Shown: one piece after another, positions 9,299 to 18,824 of the stretch
Layout: every line of letters starts with the position of its first letter
Position numbering within the stretch: position 1 is the first letter of the stretch
Assembly: GCA_947629915.1 (NCBI GenBank)
Contig: CANRFN010000013.1
Span: 1-64,000 of the forward strand
Origin: an uncultured Oscillospiraceae bacterium
GTDB lineage: Bacteria; Bacillota; Clostridia; Oscillospirales; Oscillospiraceae
Reading direction: 5' to 3'
DNA length: 64,000 nucleotides
Translations under genes and position numbers: made by a program
Notes under the pieces: model-generated
Databases searched by the model: none
The model's input: only the letters and a program-made list of their open reading frames with translations
Told to the model about the DNA's origin: nothing

Positions 9299-9389
9299 GG
9301 GGAAAATGGAGGCGGAGACGGGAAATTTCAGAAATCTTCCCCAGTTTCACCCATATTCTGGGATATCCAACCCAGGAGTGGGCGAAAAA

Positions 9390-9422
9390 GCACCAGGGCG
9401 TGCCCGTGGCACGCCCTGGTGC
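9390..9422 (-). terminator. Terminator of the LtaS-like gene
   Basis: A 15-bp stem (9390-9404 with 9408-9422) with a three-base loop, followed on the minus strand by TTTTTCGCC. It stands 50 bases beyond the stop codon of the sulfatase gene. Confidence 0.88.
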
Positions 9423-9471
9423 AGTGAGATATCATTCCCTTTTCAAGGACACAACAGCCGTCTGCGTGCAC

Positions 9472-11433
9472 TCAGTAGTCCGGGACCTCCCGCAGCTTGT
9501 CCGCCATGAGGTGCTCCCCTTTCACCGTGTCGGTGATGATGTCCCGCATCAGCCACAGGGCCTCGCTGCCCTCCTCCTGGGTGGGCGGCAGCAGGGAGTT
9601 CACCCCGTTCCGGTCCCGGTGATACAGGTAGTTGTCCATCACCCGCTCCTGGGAGAGCAGGGAGACAAATTTCCAGTAGAGGGGCCGCTCCACGCCGGTG
9701 ATGTCCAGCAGCAGAGAGCCCAGATAGTTGCTGGAGGTCTCCATGGTGCTGCCCCGCTCTGCCGGCAGATACCGGTCATCGTTAGACCAGATGAGATAGT
9801 CCGTGGAGTACATCATGGCGAACTGGTCTGCGGTCCACTCGCCGGTGGACTTGGGGACGATGCCCAGCTCCGTATACACGGTGCCGCCCTTGGCAAGGCC
9901 CAGGCCGGGCCGGTGGTCTCCGTAGAAGACCAGCACCACGGGCTCGTCCACGTTGCGGAAGTAGTCCACCAGCTTGCCGAGAGAGGCGCTGGCATCGTGG
10001 AGGCCCTGGGTGAGGTTCAAAAGGATGTTGGCCGCCTCCCCGGTGAGCGCGGACTGGGGTCTGGGGGTGTCCAGCTCCTCCTCGGTGAACTTGTCTGTGT
10101 AGCCCTGGTGGTTCTCCATGGAGAGGCCGTAGAGGAAGACGGGGCTCTCCTCCTTCTTGCCCTCATAGAGGCCGATGAGCAGGTCCGCCAATAAGTCATC
10201 GGAGTAGTACCGGCCCTTGATGAACTGCATGATATAGGCCAGGTAGTCCGGGGCATCGGCGGCGGGCTTGTAGAACTTGGCGTAATCCCCGGTGAAGAAC
10301 ATGTCGTCAAAGCCCAGGGCGCTGAAGTTCTCCGTCCGGTTGTATATGGTGTCGTTGAAGGTGTGGACCAGGGCGGTGTAGTACCCGTTGTCCCGGTACA
10401 CCTGGGGCACAGACGGCAGCCGTCCGAAGGTCTCCGGGCTCCAGCTGTACAGCTCCGCCCCGTCCAGGAAGGCGGAGTGCAGGCCGGTGAACACCTCCAG
10501 CTCCACGCTGCAAGTGCCATACCCCAGGCTGCGGGAGTAGAAGGTGCCGGAGACGGACTCGTCTTTCAGGGCGTGGAACTCCGGGATGGGGTCCTCCTCG
10601 AAGGTAACGCCGTCCAGTTTGGTCACATCCAGGAAGGACTCGGAGAGGATGAAGATGATGTTGGGCTTGTCCTTATAGGGCTGCCGGGGCATGTCCATGG
10701 TGAGCTCTTCCACCCGCTGGGTGATGGCCTCCGGGGTGCCGGAGAGGGCCTCATCGTCCTTGGTGGCGCTGATGTAGATGCTGCGCCACATACCCAGCAC
10801 CACGCCGCACTCCTTTTTGGCCATCCACTGGGGGATGGGCTGGGCCACATCGGTGTTCAGGGTGGCATACACGAAGTTGGGGGCACCTACCCAGAAGAGG
10901 AGCACCAATGCCGCGGCGGGCAGCACCGAGGCCAGCACGCTGAACCCCCACGGGGGGCGGATGGAGCCGGAGAGGAAGAACAGCACCACCAGCCAGAGCA
11001 CCGCCGCAAGGATGGCCGCGGTACTGGACCGGCTCAGCACCAGCACGTCTTTGTTCAGCTCCGCGATGTGCCCCGCCTGCCCCACCAGGGTGAGGTCGCT
11101 CAAGGTGATGGGCACCGTGGTGAGCATGGTCTTCAGGTAGTCCGCCACCGCCAGCAGCATCATGGGGGCGGCCACGATCAGGTAGCCCAGAAAGACGCTG
11201 TGGAGCAGCAGGGTGAAAAACAGCACCAGCAGCCCCAGAAACAGGGCGCAGAGGAGGACAGCTGGGGAGAAGAGCCGCGCCAGCATCTGAGACCCCTCGC
11301 TGGTGAGAAAGGTGAGAACCGCCAGAAGTGCGCCGGACAGCAGTGCCGTGAGGATACAGAGCACCCACCGCCAGGGCGTGGGCGGTGTGAGACGGGCGCG
11401 GAGCTCTTTCCAGTGTCGGATTGGTTTGATCAT
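9472..11433 (-). CDS. LtaS-like phosphoglycerol transferase/sulfatase-family membrane enzyme
   Basis: A 653-residue membrane enzyme of the alkaline-phosphatase/sulfatase fold that, in this family, polymerises or transfers glycerol phosphate onto surface polymers. Five helices lie in the first 220 residues and the catalytic domain outside the membrane follows. Visible active-site signs are FILSESFLD (metal-binding Glu), GYGTCSVELEVFTG with the likely nucleophile Thr307, and VLVFYGDHRPGLG (metal-binding Asp and His). The start MIKPIRHW at 11433 has GGAGG 11 bases upstream; an upstream extension would run through the palindromic leader. It is a single-gene unit with its own promoter and terminator. 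Whether it makes lipoteichoic acid or decorates another glycan cannot be told from sequence. Confidence 0.88.
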   Translation of the reverse strand: MIKPIRHWKELRARLTPPTPWRWVLCILTALLSGALLAVLTFLTSEGSQMLARLFSPAVLLCALFLGLLVLFFTLLLHSVFLGYLIVAAPMMLLAVADYLKTMLTTVPITLSDLTLVGQAGHIAELNKDVLVLSRSSTAAILAAVLWLVVLFFLSGSIRPPWGFSVLASVLPAAALVLLFWVGAPNFVYATLNTDVAQPIPQWMAKKECGVVLGMWRSIYISATKDDEALSGTPEAITQRVEELTMDMPRQPYKDKPNIIFILSESFLDVTKLDGVTFEEDPIPEFHALKDESVSGTFYSRSLGYGTCSVELEVFTGLHSAFLDGAELYSWSPETFGRLPSVPQVYRDNGYYTALVHTFNDTIYNRTENFSALGFDDMFFTGDYAKFYKPAADAPDYLAYIMQFIKGRYYSDDLLADLLIGLYEGKKEESPVFLYGLSMENHQGYTDKFTEEELDTPRPQSALTGEAANILLNLTQGLHDASASLGKLVDYFRNVDEPVVLVFYGDHRPGLGLAKGGTVYTELGIVPKSTGEWTADQFAMMYSTDYLIWSNDDRYLPAERGSTMETSSNYLGSLLLDITGVERPLYWKFVSLLSQERVMDNYLYHRDRNGVNSLLPPTQEEGSEALWLMRDIITDTVKGEHLMADKLREVPDY

Positions 11434-11522
11434 AGTTCTGTCTGCCTCCGGCGGGACCACAGATCGGTCCCCCTGATTGATGGAGGGGCCCCAGCGGCGT
11501 GGACCCCCTTGTCCTCCCAGGC

Positions 11523-11558
11523 TGTGCAGACTGGAAACCGCGGTTTCCAGTCTGCACA
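11523..11558. promoter_or_regulatory. Perfect 36-bp palindrome in the leader of the LtaS-like gene
   Basis: Two exact 18-base complementary arms with no spacer (left arm begins TGTGCAGACTGG). It starts roughly nine bases after the predicted transcription start of the sulfatase mRNA and about 90 bases before its start codon. No U-run follows on the minus strand, so it is not an ordinary terminator. It could be a 5' stabilising hairpin or an operator. Confidence 0.65.
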
Positions 11559-11573
11559 TGTTTGCACCCCGGG

Positions 11574-11602
11574 GTTATATCACAAGCGGGCCCTTTCCGC
11601 AA
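11574..11602 (-). promoter_or_regulatory. Promoter of the LtaS-like gene
   Basis: On the minus strand: TTGCGG (11597-11602), a 17-base spacer, TATAAC (11574-11579), with an extended -10 TGA just before it. This gives a leader of about 135 bases that contains the 36-bp palindrome. Confidence 0.65.
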
Positions 11603-11775
11603 GGCCCCGGGAGAAATTTCAGTGCATTTTCAAGTAGAAAAGCCCATTTTCCGGCGTTTCCTGGCACAAAACAGGAATTTTTCGCCATTCCTCAGCCATG
11701 TTGGAGGCACAGTGGCGCCGAGACCGTGCCCCGCCAGATTTCCCGCAATTTCTGCAAAACCTGCCGGAATTCCCC

Positions 11776-11804
11776 TGCACAACGCCATGCACTTGTGGTA
11801 TACT
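11776..11804 (+). promoter_or_regulatory. Possible extended -10 promoter of the helicase gene
   Basis: TATACT (11799-11804) is preceded by TGG, an extended -10. The -35 region (TGCACA, 11776-11781) is weak. It ends 42 bases before the helicase start codon. Confidence 0.5.
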
Positions 11805-11846
11805 GGCAGGCAGAACCGCAATTTCAGGACAAAGGCAGGTGCGCAC

Positions 11847-14800
11847 ATGGACAACACAGTACCCACTCCCGTCCCGGCGCTGGACCTTCAGCTTGAAGTG
11901 GCCCCAGCCGTAAACTACGCCCTCCAGCACAACCACTCCCCGGTGGTCCAAAAGCTGGCCTTGGACAACCGCAGCGGTCCGGCCTTGGAACACCTCACCC
12001 TGCAGATCACCACCACGCCCGCGGTCTCCCTCCCGTACGCCCGGGAGATCACAGCCATCCCCGCCGGCGCGGTGGTGGACATCTCCGTGGGAGACCTGCA
12101 GCTGGACAGCGGCATGCTGCTCTCCCTCACCGAGCGGCTCACCGGCTCCCTTGTGGCAGAGGTGCTGCAGGGGGACACCGTCCTCTGCCGGAAGCAGGCG
12201 GAGCTCATCACCCTGGCCTTCGATGAGTGGACCGGATTTCAGACCAGCCCGGAGTACCTGGCGGCCTTTGTCCAACCCAATCACCCGGCGGTGCAGCAGC
12301 TCACCGCCCGGGTGGCGGAGCTTCTGGAGAAGTGGACCAAGCACCCCGCCCTAGACGGATACCAGAGCCAGGACCCCAATCGCGTGCTCTCCATGACAGG
12401 AGCCGTCTATGCCGCCCTCCAGGAGAAGAACCTCATCTACGCCGAGACCATGCCCAGCTTTGAACAGCAGGACCAGCGGGTCCGGCTGCCGGACGCGGTG
12501 CTGGACCACAGGATGGGCAACTGCCTGGACCTGTCCCTGCTGTATGCCGGCTGCCTGGAGGCCATCGGGCTGCACCCCCTCCTGATCATCCCGCCCGGCC
12601 ACTGCTTTGTGGGCGTGTGGCTGGAGGACCACTGCTTCCCCGAGGCGGTGCAGGACGATGGCTCTCTCCTCGCCAAGAAGACGGCCTCCGGCATCCACGA
12701 GGTGGCGGTAGTAGAGGCCACCGCCCTCACCGCCGGCAACGCCCTCTCCTTTGACGAAGCCCAGGCCGCCGCCCGGGCCTCGCTCAGCAACCCCATCACC
12801 TGCTTCATCGATGTCCATCGGGCCCGCCAGGACGGGGTGCTCCCCATCCCCCAGCGGATCTTTGCAGAGGGGGCCTGGCACGCGGTCCGCTCCGATCTCC
12901 CGGAGTCCGCCCTCACCAGCGCCCCGACACAGCTGGGCCCCATTGTGGACGTGGGAGATGTGCCGGAGGTACAGGCGCTCAGCCGGAAGCAGATCTGGGA
13001 GCGGAAGCTATTAGACTTAGGTCTCCGGAACACCCTTATCAACATGCGGGTGGTGCGCACCGCCATCCCCCTCCTGGCCCCCACATTAGACGAGCTGGAG
13101 GACACCCTGGCAGACGGCAAGGACCTCCACATCTTCCCCGTCCCCGCCGGCTGGAAGACATCGGAGGACGCCAATCCGCTGGAGCCCCCGTTGGTACCGG
13201 ACACCTTCCAGCAGCTGCTGCGGGAGGAGCTGCAGAACAGGCGGCTCCGCTCCACCCTGGGGGATGCAGACCTCACCCGGGCCACCAAGGAGCTGTATCG
13301 GGCCGCCAAGTCCGCCCTGGAGGAGAACGGCGCCAACGCCCTCTATCTGGCCCTGGGCATGCTCCGCTGGTATGAGACAGACCGGAGCGTCCGGCCGCGG
13401 TATGCCCCGCTGATTCTGCTCCCCGTGGATCTCATCCGCAAGAGCGCCCTCCAGGGCTATGTGATCCGCCTCCGGGACGAAGAGCCCCAGATGAACATCA
13501 CGCTGCTGGAGAAGCTGAGCCAGGACTTTCAGATCACCATCGGCGGGCTGGACCCCCTGCCCCAGGACGAGCACGGGGTGGACGTGCGCCGGGTGTTCAC
13601 CATCGTGCGCAAGGCCGTGATGGGCCACAAGAGGTGGGATGTAGCGGAGTCCGCCTGTCTCGGCATCTTCTCCTTCTCCCAGTTTGTGATGTGGAACGAC
13701 ATCCGCAACCGGGCGGAGGACCTGGCCCAGAACAAGGTGGTCCGCAGCCTCCTGGAGAACAAGCTCTGCTGGGCGGCAGAGCCCATGGAGATCGGAGACA
13801 AGGTGGACGAGGGCGCGGCCCGGTTACCCATCCCCGCAGATGCCTCCCAGCTCTACGCCATCCAGGCGGCCAGTGCGGGCACCAGCTTTGTGCTCCACGG
13901 ACCCCCTGGCACCGGCAAGTCCCAGACCATCACCGCCCTCATCGCCAACACCCTGGCCCAGGGGAAGACGGTGCTCTTTGTGGCGGAGAAGATGGCGGCC
14001 TTGGAAGTGGTGCAGCGGCGCCTCACAGACATCGGCCTCTCCCCCTTCTGTCTGGAGCTCCACTCCAGCAAGTCCCGGAAGAAGGACGTGCTGGAGCAGC
14101 TGAGAGCGGCGGTGGAGGTGGTGCGGAAGACCCCGGCGGAGCAGTACGCCACCCGGGCCAGCCAGGCCGCCGCCCTCCGGACCGAGCTGGACCGCTACGC
14201 GGAGGCGCTGCACAAGGTCCTCCCCATCGGCCTGAGCACCTATGAACTCATCGGCCTCTATCAGGAGAACGCCAATGCCCAGGACCTTCCCACCATTCAG
14301 CCGGCAAAAGCCCTGGCCCTCACCGCCGAGGACTACGATCGCCAGCAATCTCTGGTCCACCAGCTCATTGCGGCCGCCCGGCAGGTGGGACACCCCTACG
14401 GCCACGTCCTGGACGGCATCACCGGCGCCGCGTACACCCAAAGCCTCCGCCGGCAGCTGCCCGAGGTAACCCAGCAGTACCGGCAAGCCCTGCAGACCCT
14501 GCAGCCTGCGGCGGCCGCCTTTGCCACCTCCCTCCAGCGCCCCCAGCCCCAGACCCTCTCGGACTACGGGGACCTCAGCGCCTGGGCGGCGGGTCTGCTC
14601 CCCTGGTGCAGCTATCCCCGGGAGCTGGCCCAAGACGCCAAGGCGGATGCCCACCTGGCCCAGGCGGAGCGGGCGGCGCTGCTGTATCAGGACGCGGCCA
14701 ATCAGCGGGCGGCACTGGAGGCCCGCTGGTCTGAGGGCTTCTTCCAGCAGGACGCAACTGCCCTGCTGCAGCAGTACCGAAGCGCCAACGGGCAGTGGTT

Positions 14801-17675
14801 CCTGCCCAAGCTCTTCGCCATGAACAAGCTGAAAAAGCAGCTGCAGCCCTACGCCAAGGCCGGCTTGAACAAGGAGGAGATCCCCGCAGCTTTAGACCAG
14901 CTGGAGCGCTATCAGAAGACGGTGAGAGACGCGGACGCGGTAAAGGCCCCCGTCTCCCTCTACGACAACTTATACACCGATCCCCAGCGCACCGATTGGT
15001 CCGCCGTGCTGCACCTGGTGCGCACCCGCCGGGCGGACGTGCAGAAGCTGGACCAGCGCACCGGCGGCACCGCGATACGCAATGCGTACGGCGGCAAGCT
15101 CGAGCTGGAGGCCCCGGCGAAGGCCCTGCAGGAGGCCTGGCAGCAGTATCTCGCCGCCCGGGACGCCTTCGCGGCCCTGGCGGGGATGCCGGGCAACCGG
15201 GCCGGCCGGCCCTGGCTGCCCGGACAGCTGGAGATGCTGGACGCCCTGGACAGCCACCCGGAGGACCTGCGGGACTGGTTTGCCTGGAACGCCGCGGCCA
15301 AAGAGGCCCAGGGCGCCGGCCTGCACAGCGTGGTGGACGCATACCGCACCGGCATGGCACACCAGGACATCTTCCCCGCGTACCAGAAGTGCGTGGCCCG
15401 GTCTGTGGCCAGCGCCGCCATCGATGCAGATCCGGCTCTGAACACCTTCTCCGGCTCCGTCTTCCAGGACAAGGTGCGGCGCTTCAACGAGCTGGACCAG
15501 CGGCTCACCGCCCTGGCCCAGCAGGAGATCTACAGCCGCCTCGCCGCCAACGTGCCGGACTGCACCCGGGAGGCCGCCCAGACCTCCGAGGTGGGCATTC
15601 TCCAGCGGGCCATCCGCAGCGGCGGCAGAGGGGTGTCTATCCGCCGCCTCTTCGAGCAGATTCCCAACCTATTGCCCCGGCTGTGCCCCTGCATGCTGAT
15701 GAGCCCTCTCTCCGCCGCCCAGTACCTGGACCCCAAGCGGGAGCCCTTCGACCTCGTGGTCTTCGATGAGGCCTCCCAGCTGCCCACGTCCAAGGCGGTT
15801 GGCGCCATCGCCCGGGGCAAGAACGCCGTGGTGGTGGGAGACCCGAAGCAGATGCCGCCCACCTCGTTCTTCTCCGCCGGCGGCGCGGTGGACGAGGACA
15901 ACCTGGACGTGGAGGACCTGGAGAGCATTCTGGACGACTGCCTCGCCCTGAACATGCCCCAGACCCACCTGCTCTGGCACTACCGCAGCCGCCACGAGAG
16001 CCTCATCGCCTTCAGCAACAGCCAGTTCTACGAGAACAAGCTGTACACCTTCCCGTCCTCCAGCGAGCGGGACTCCCGGGTCTCCCTCATCCATGTGGAC
16101 GGCCTCTTCGACAGAGGTCACTCCCGGCAGAACCGGGCAGAGGCCATGGCGGTGGTGGACGAGCTGGAGCGCCGTGCCCACGACCCCGTCCTCTCCCAGG
16201 AGAGCGTGGGCGTGGTTACCTTCAACGTGAGCCAGCAGGCCCTCATAGACGACCTCCTTAACGAGCGGTGCGCCAAGGACCAGGACCTGGAGAACTGGAC
16301 CTTCCACTCCCCGGAGCCGGTGTTCATCAAGAACCTGGAGAACGTCCAGGGCGATGAGCGGGATGTGATCCTGTTCTCCGTGGGGTACGGCCCAGACAAG
16401 AGCGGCCGGGTGTCCATGAACTTCGGCCCCCTGAACCGGGACGGCGGCTGGCGGCGGCTCAACGTGGCCGTCTCCCGCGCCCGCGCTCGTATGACCGTAT
16501 ACTCCACCCTCACCCCCGAGCAGCTGGACCTCAGCCGCACGAAGTCCGAGGGCGTGGCCGCCCTGAAAGCCTTCCTCCAGTACGCGGACACCGGCGTGCT
16601 GCCGGTGGAGGAGCGCAGCGCCGGCACCGGGGAGACCCGGGACGGCCTTCTGGAGGCCATTGTCCAGGCCCTCCAGGCCAACGGGTACCAGGCAGACCGC
16701 CGGGTGGGCCACTCCGGCTTCCGGGTGGACATCGGGGTGATCCACCCCCAGCACCCGGACCAATACCTCCTGGGCATCCTCCTGGACGGCAACGGATACC
16801 GCACCTCCAGGACCACCCGGGACCGGGAGCTGGCCCAGATCAGCGTGCTCCAGGGCCTCGGCTGGACCATCCGCCGGGTCCGGGCCATGGACTGGTGGGA
16901 CAGCCCCCAGCGGGAGACCAAGCGGCTGCTGGACACCCTCTCCCAGCTGCAAAAGAATCCCCCGCCCCAGACCCCAACCAAGAAGGCCAACGCTACGGCT
17001 TCCACCGGCACCACCAGCGGGGTCTCTGCGGCCGCCGCCAGGAAGATCGCCGCCCGCACCACGCCCCAGCCGGCAAAGACCGTGGCCGCCCCCAAGCCCG
17101 CGGTACAGGCCGCCGTGTACACCGCCACGACAGACCTCCCCGGCAAGAAGCTCACCGCAGACACCTTCCTGCTGCCGGAGAACAACACCGCCATCACCAG
17201 GCGGATCAAGGCCATCGTCCAGAAGGAGGCTCCCATCCTGGCACCTCTTCTCACCAAGCGCCTGCTCCAAAGCTGCGGCATCGCCCGCTCCGGCGCCCGC
17301 ATCTCCGCCCATGTGGACGAGCTCCTCGCCGCCTGCGATCTCCAGACCACCCGCCAGGGGGACACCCTTGTGTACTGGAAGAGCGGCCAGGATCCCGCCC
17401 AGTACCGCCAGTACCGGGTCCCCGGGGAGGGCGAGCTGGACAAGCGGGACGCCAAGGAAATCCCCTATCAGGAGTCTGCCGCGGCGGTGTGCGCCGTGCT
17501 GGACAGCATGGTGAGCCTGCAGGAGGAGGACCTCATCCGGGAGGCCGGAAAGCTCCTGGGCTTCAGCCGGATGGGCACCGCGGTCTCCGCCCTCATCCAG
17601 GGCGGCATCCAACTGGCCCAGGCGGACGGGCGGATCGTGCCCGGCGCCAACGGTAAGTGGGTGCTGGCCCGCTGA
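11847..17675 (+). CDS. Transglutaminase-like/DUF4011/SF1 helicase/Vsr-type nuclease protein (DUF3320 C-terminus)
   Basis: A 1942-residue multidomain protein. A transglutaminase-like domain is visible around residues 215-265 (GNCLDLS with Cys226, PPGHCFVGVW with His252, then Asp261). A DUF4011 region follows at about 385-600 (KLLDLGLRNTLINMR). An SF1 helicase has Walker A GPPGTGKS at 685-692, Walker B FDEASQ (Asp1307, Glu1308), GDPKQMPPTSFF, and motif VI VAVSRARAR near 1540. A REase_MTES_1575/Vsr-like nuclease region lies at about 1598-1695 (HSGFRVDIGV, LLDGNGY), then a linker rich in Ala, Pro and Thr, then a DUF3320-like domain at about 1768-1942. Helicase-DUF4011-Vsr proteins have been reported as phage-defence proteins (Hhe-type). 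Here the gene stands alone with its own terminator. The start is chosen at 11847 because the upstream extension has no family features. Confidence 0.85.
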   Translation: MDNTVPTPVPALDLQLEVAPAVNYALQHNHSPVVQKLALDNRSGPALEHLTLQITTTPAVSLPYAREITAIPAGAVVDISVGDLQLDSGMLLSLTERLTGSLVAEVLQGDTVLCRKQAELITLAFDEWTGFQTSPEYLAAFVQPNHPAVQQLTARVAELLEKWTKHPALDGYQSQDPNRVLSMTGAVYAALQEKNLIYAETMPSFEQQDQRVRLPDAVLDHRMGNCLDLSLLYAGCLEAIGLHPLLIIPPGHCFVGVWLEDHCFPEAVQDDGSLLAKKTASGIHEVAVVEATALTAGNALSFDEAQAAARASLSNPITCFIDVHRARQDGVLPIPQRIFAEGAWHAVRSDLPESALTSAPTQLGPIVDVGDVPEVQALSRKQIWERKLLDLGLRNTLINMRVVRTAIPLLAPTLDELEDTLADGKDLHIFPVPAGWKTSEDANPLEPPLVPDTFQQLLREELQNRRLRSTLGDADLTRATKELYRAAKSALEENGANALYLALGMLRWYETDRSVRPRYAPLILLPVDLIRKSALQGYVIRLRDEEPQMNITLLEKLSQDFQITIGGLDPLPQDEHGVDVRRVFTIVRKAVMGHKRWDVAESACLGIFSFSQFVMWNDIRNRAEDLAQNKVVRSLLENKLCWAAEPMEIGDKVDEGAARLPIPADASQLYAIQAASAGTSFVLHGPPGTGKSQTITALIANTLAQGKTVLFVAEKMAALEVVQRRLTDIGLSPFCLELHSSKSRKKDVLEQLRAAVEVVRKTPAEQYATRASQAAALRTELDRYAEALHKVLPIGLSTYELIGLYQENANAQDLPTIQPAKALALTAEDYDRQQSLVHQLIAAARQVGHPYGHVLDGITGAAYTQSLRRQLPEVTQQYRQALQTLQPAAAAFATSLQRPQPQTLSDYGDLSAWAAGLLPWCSYPRELAQDAKADAHLAQAERAALLYQDAANQRAALEARWSEGFFQQDATALLQQYRSANGQWFLPKLFAMNKLKKQLQPYAKAGLNKEEIPAALDQLERYQKTVRDADAVKAPVSLYDNLYTDPQRTDWSAVLHLVRTRRADVQKLDQRTGGTAIRNAYGGKLELEAPAKALQEAWQQYLAARDAFAALAGMPGNRAGRPWLPGQLEMLDALDSHPEDLRDWFAWNAAAKEAQGAGLHSVVDAYRTGMAHQDIFPAYQKCVARSVASAAIDADPALNTFSGSVFQDKVRRFNELDQRLTALAQQEIYSRLAANVPDCTREAAQTSEVGILQRAIRSGGRGVSIRRLFEQIPNLLPRLCPCMLMSPLSAAQYLDPKREPFDLVVFDEASQLPTSKAVGAIARGKNAVVVGDPKQMPPTSFFSAGGAVDEDNLDVEDLESILDDCLALNMPQTHLLWHYRSRHESLIAFSNSQFYENKLYTFPSSSERDSRVSLIHVDGLFDRGHSRQNRAEAMAVVDELERRAHDPVLSQESVGVVTFNVSQQALIDDLLNERCAKDQDLENWTFHSPEPVFIKNLENVQGDERDVILFSVGYGPDKSGRVSMNFGPLNRDGGWRRLNVAVSRARARMTVYSTLTPEQLDLSRTKSEGVAALKAFLQYADTGVLPVEERSAGTGETRDGLLEAIVQALQANGYQADRRVGHSGFRVDIGVIHPQHPDQYLLGILLDGNGYRTSRTTRDRELAQISVLQGLGWTIRRVRAMDWWDSPQRETKRLLDTLSQLQKNPPPQTPTKKANATASTGTTSGVSAAAARKIAARTTPQPAKTVAAPKPAVQAAVYTATTDLPGKKLTADTFLLPENNTAITRRIKAIVQKEAPILAPLLTKRLLQSCGIARSGARISAHVDELLAACDLQTTRQGDTLVYWKSGQDPAQYRQYRVPGEGELDKRDAKEIPYQESAAAVCAVLDSMVSLQEEDLIREAGKLLGFSRMGTAVSALIQGGIQLAQADGRIVPGANGKWVLAR

Positions 17676-17713
17676 ACCGGAGCCAGAACTGAGACAAGCG
17701 ATACACAACAATG

Positions 17714-17763
17714 CCAGACGGGCTGGACGCTGTGCCGTGCACAGCGTCCAGCCCGTCTGGTTT
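17714..17763 (+). terminator. Terminator after the helicase gene
   Basis: A 22-bp perfect stem (17714-17735 with 17739-17760), three-base loop, then TTT. It lies 39 bases after the helicase stop codon and faces the convergent XRE-TPR gene. Confidence 0.8.
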
Positions 17764-17840
17764 CGCCTATGTAAGATAACGTTCCGGTTGCAAAGTAGGC
17801 ACATCAGAAACAGCGACTGTGATCTCAGCCATCCTGCCCA

Positions 17841-18773
17841 TCATGAATGGATGTGCAGCTTCTCTTTACATTTTTCAGCTCGAGCAAGCGGATATGCGAT
17901 TTCAGACTCAAAACCAGCTTCCTTCAAATCCTCGGCAATCTCACACCACAAATGATACGCTTCGGTATATTGTCCGAGTTCATCATAGTAGGCGGCTTTC
18001 GAGAATTTCGCATCCCTAAGGGTGCCATCCAGCTTCAGAGCCCGATCCCAATGTTGAAACGCCTCCTCTGTGCGTCCCAGCTCCTTGCAGGCATCGCCGC
18101 CAAAGACGAAAAGCATCGCCTCCTCAGGAAAGCGCTGTGCAGCTTGCAAAAACCAGTCGTATGCCGCCTGGGCATCATCCTGATAGAGATATGCGGCAAC
18201 CAGCAATATCCACTCTTGGGCATCTGCTGTACCTGTTTCAACCGCATCCAGTTGTTCGCGTATCGTCTCGTCACCACGGCCAATGCAGCTCAGAAAGTAT
18301 GCCTTTTGCCGGCGGGCTTTCCAGAGCGTCACGCTGTCCCTGAGGCGGCGAGCAGATTCGATGCTCTCATCAAACAGCTTCTCGGCCCGGAGAATGCAAT
18401 GCATCGCCATGCACTGGTGCAGAATGCCCTCCATGCGAAGATCATTCGGTGTCTCATTGCCGGATTGATGAAGCTTTTCATACTCAGAAACAGCTGTGGC
18501 AAAATCATTTGGGTTCCGGCTCTCCGAGAACATGGAGGTTAACCGCTGCGCGAAATTGTCATAGGCGGAAGGCCGCTGCCGAAAGAGATCGTCAATGGTT
18601 ACGCCATAGAGTCGCGCCAATTCTGGAAGCAGCATGCTGTCAGGCGCCGAATCACCGCACTCCCACTGAGAGACGGATTGTGCACTCACACCCAGCTCTA
18701 AGGCCGCTTCCTCTTGCGTCAGCTTTTTGTCCGTGCGCAAGCGGCGCAGGTTGTCTATAAAGATAGAATTCAT
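17841..18773 (-). CDS. XRE-family regulator with TPR-like C-terminus
   Basis: A 310-residue protein. Residues 8-62 form an XRE/Cro-type helix-turn-helix (LTQEEAALELGVSAQSVSQWE). The rest is helical with TPR-like repeats (for example AAYLYQDDAQAAYDWFLQAA and EEAFQHWDRALKLDG). This layout is common in Firmicutes regulators that sense a small peptide or protein through the TPR part. AAGGAG lies seven bases before the start. It follows the MFS gene by 51 bases on the same strand with no clear promoter of its own, so the two may share a transcript. No partner peptide gene is obvious nearby. Confidence 0.85.
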   Translation of the reverse strand: MNSIFIDNLRRLRTDKKLTQEEAALELGVSAQSVSQWECGDSAPDSMLLPELARLYGVTIDDLFRQRPSAYDNFAQRLTSMFSESRNPNDFATAVSEYEKLHQSGNETPNDLRMEGILHQCMAMHCILRAEKLFDESIESARRLRDSVTLWKARRQKAYFLSCIGRGDETIREQLDAVETGTADAQEWILLVAAYLYQDDAQAAYDWFLQAAQRFPEEAMLFVFGGDACKELGRTEEAFQHWDRALKLDGTLRDAKFSKAAYYDELGQYTEAYHLWCEIAEDLKEAGFESEIAYPLARAEKCKEKLHIHS

Positions 18774-18824
18774 TGGCTTGCTCCTTTGCAGACTATGCAG
18801 AGGTGCTGGGGGCCCGTCTCGGTC

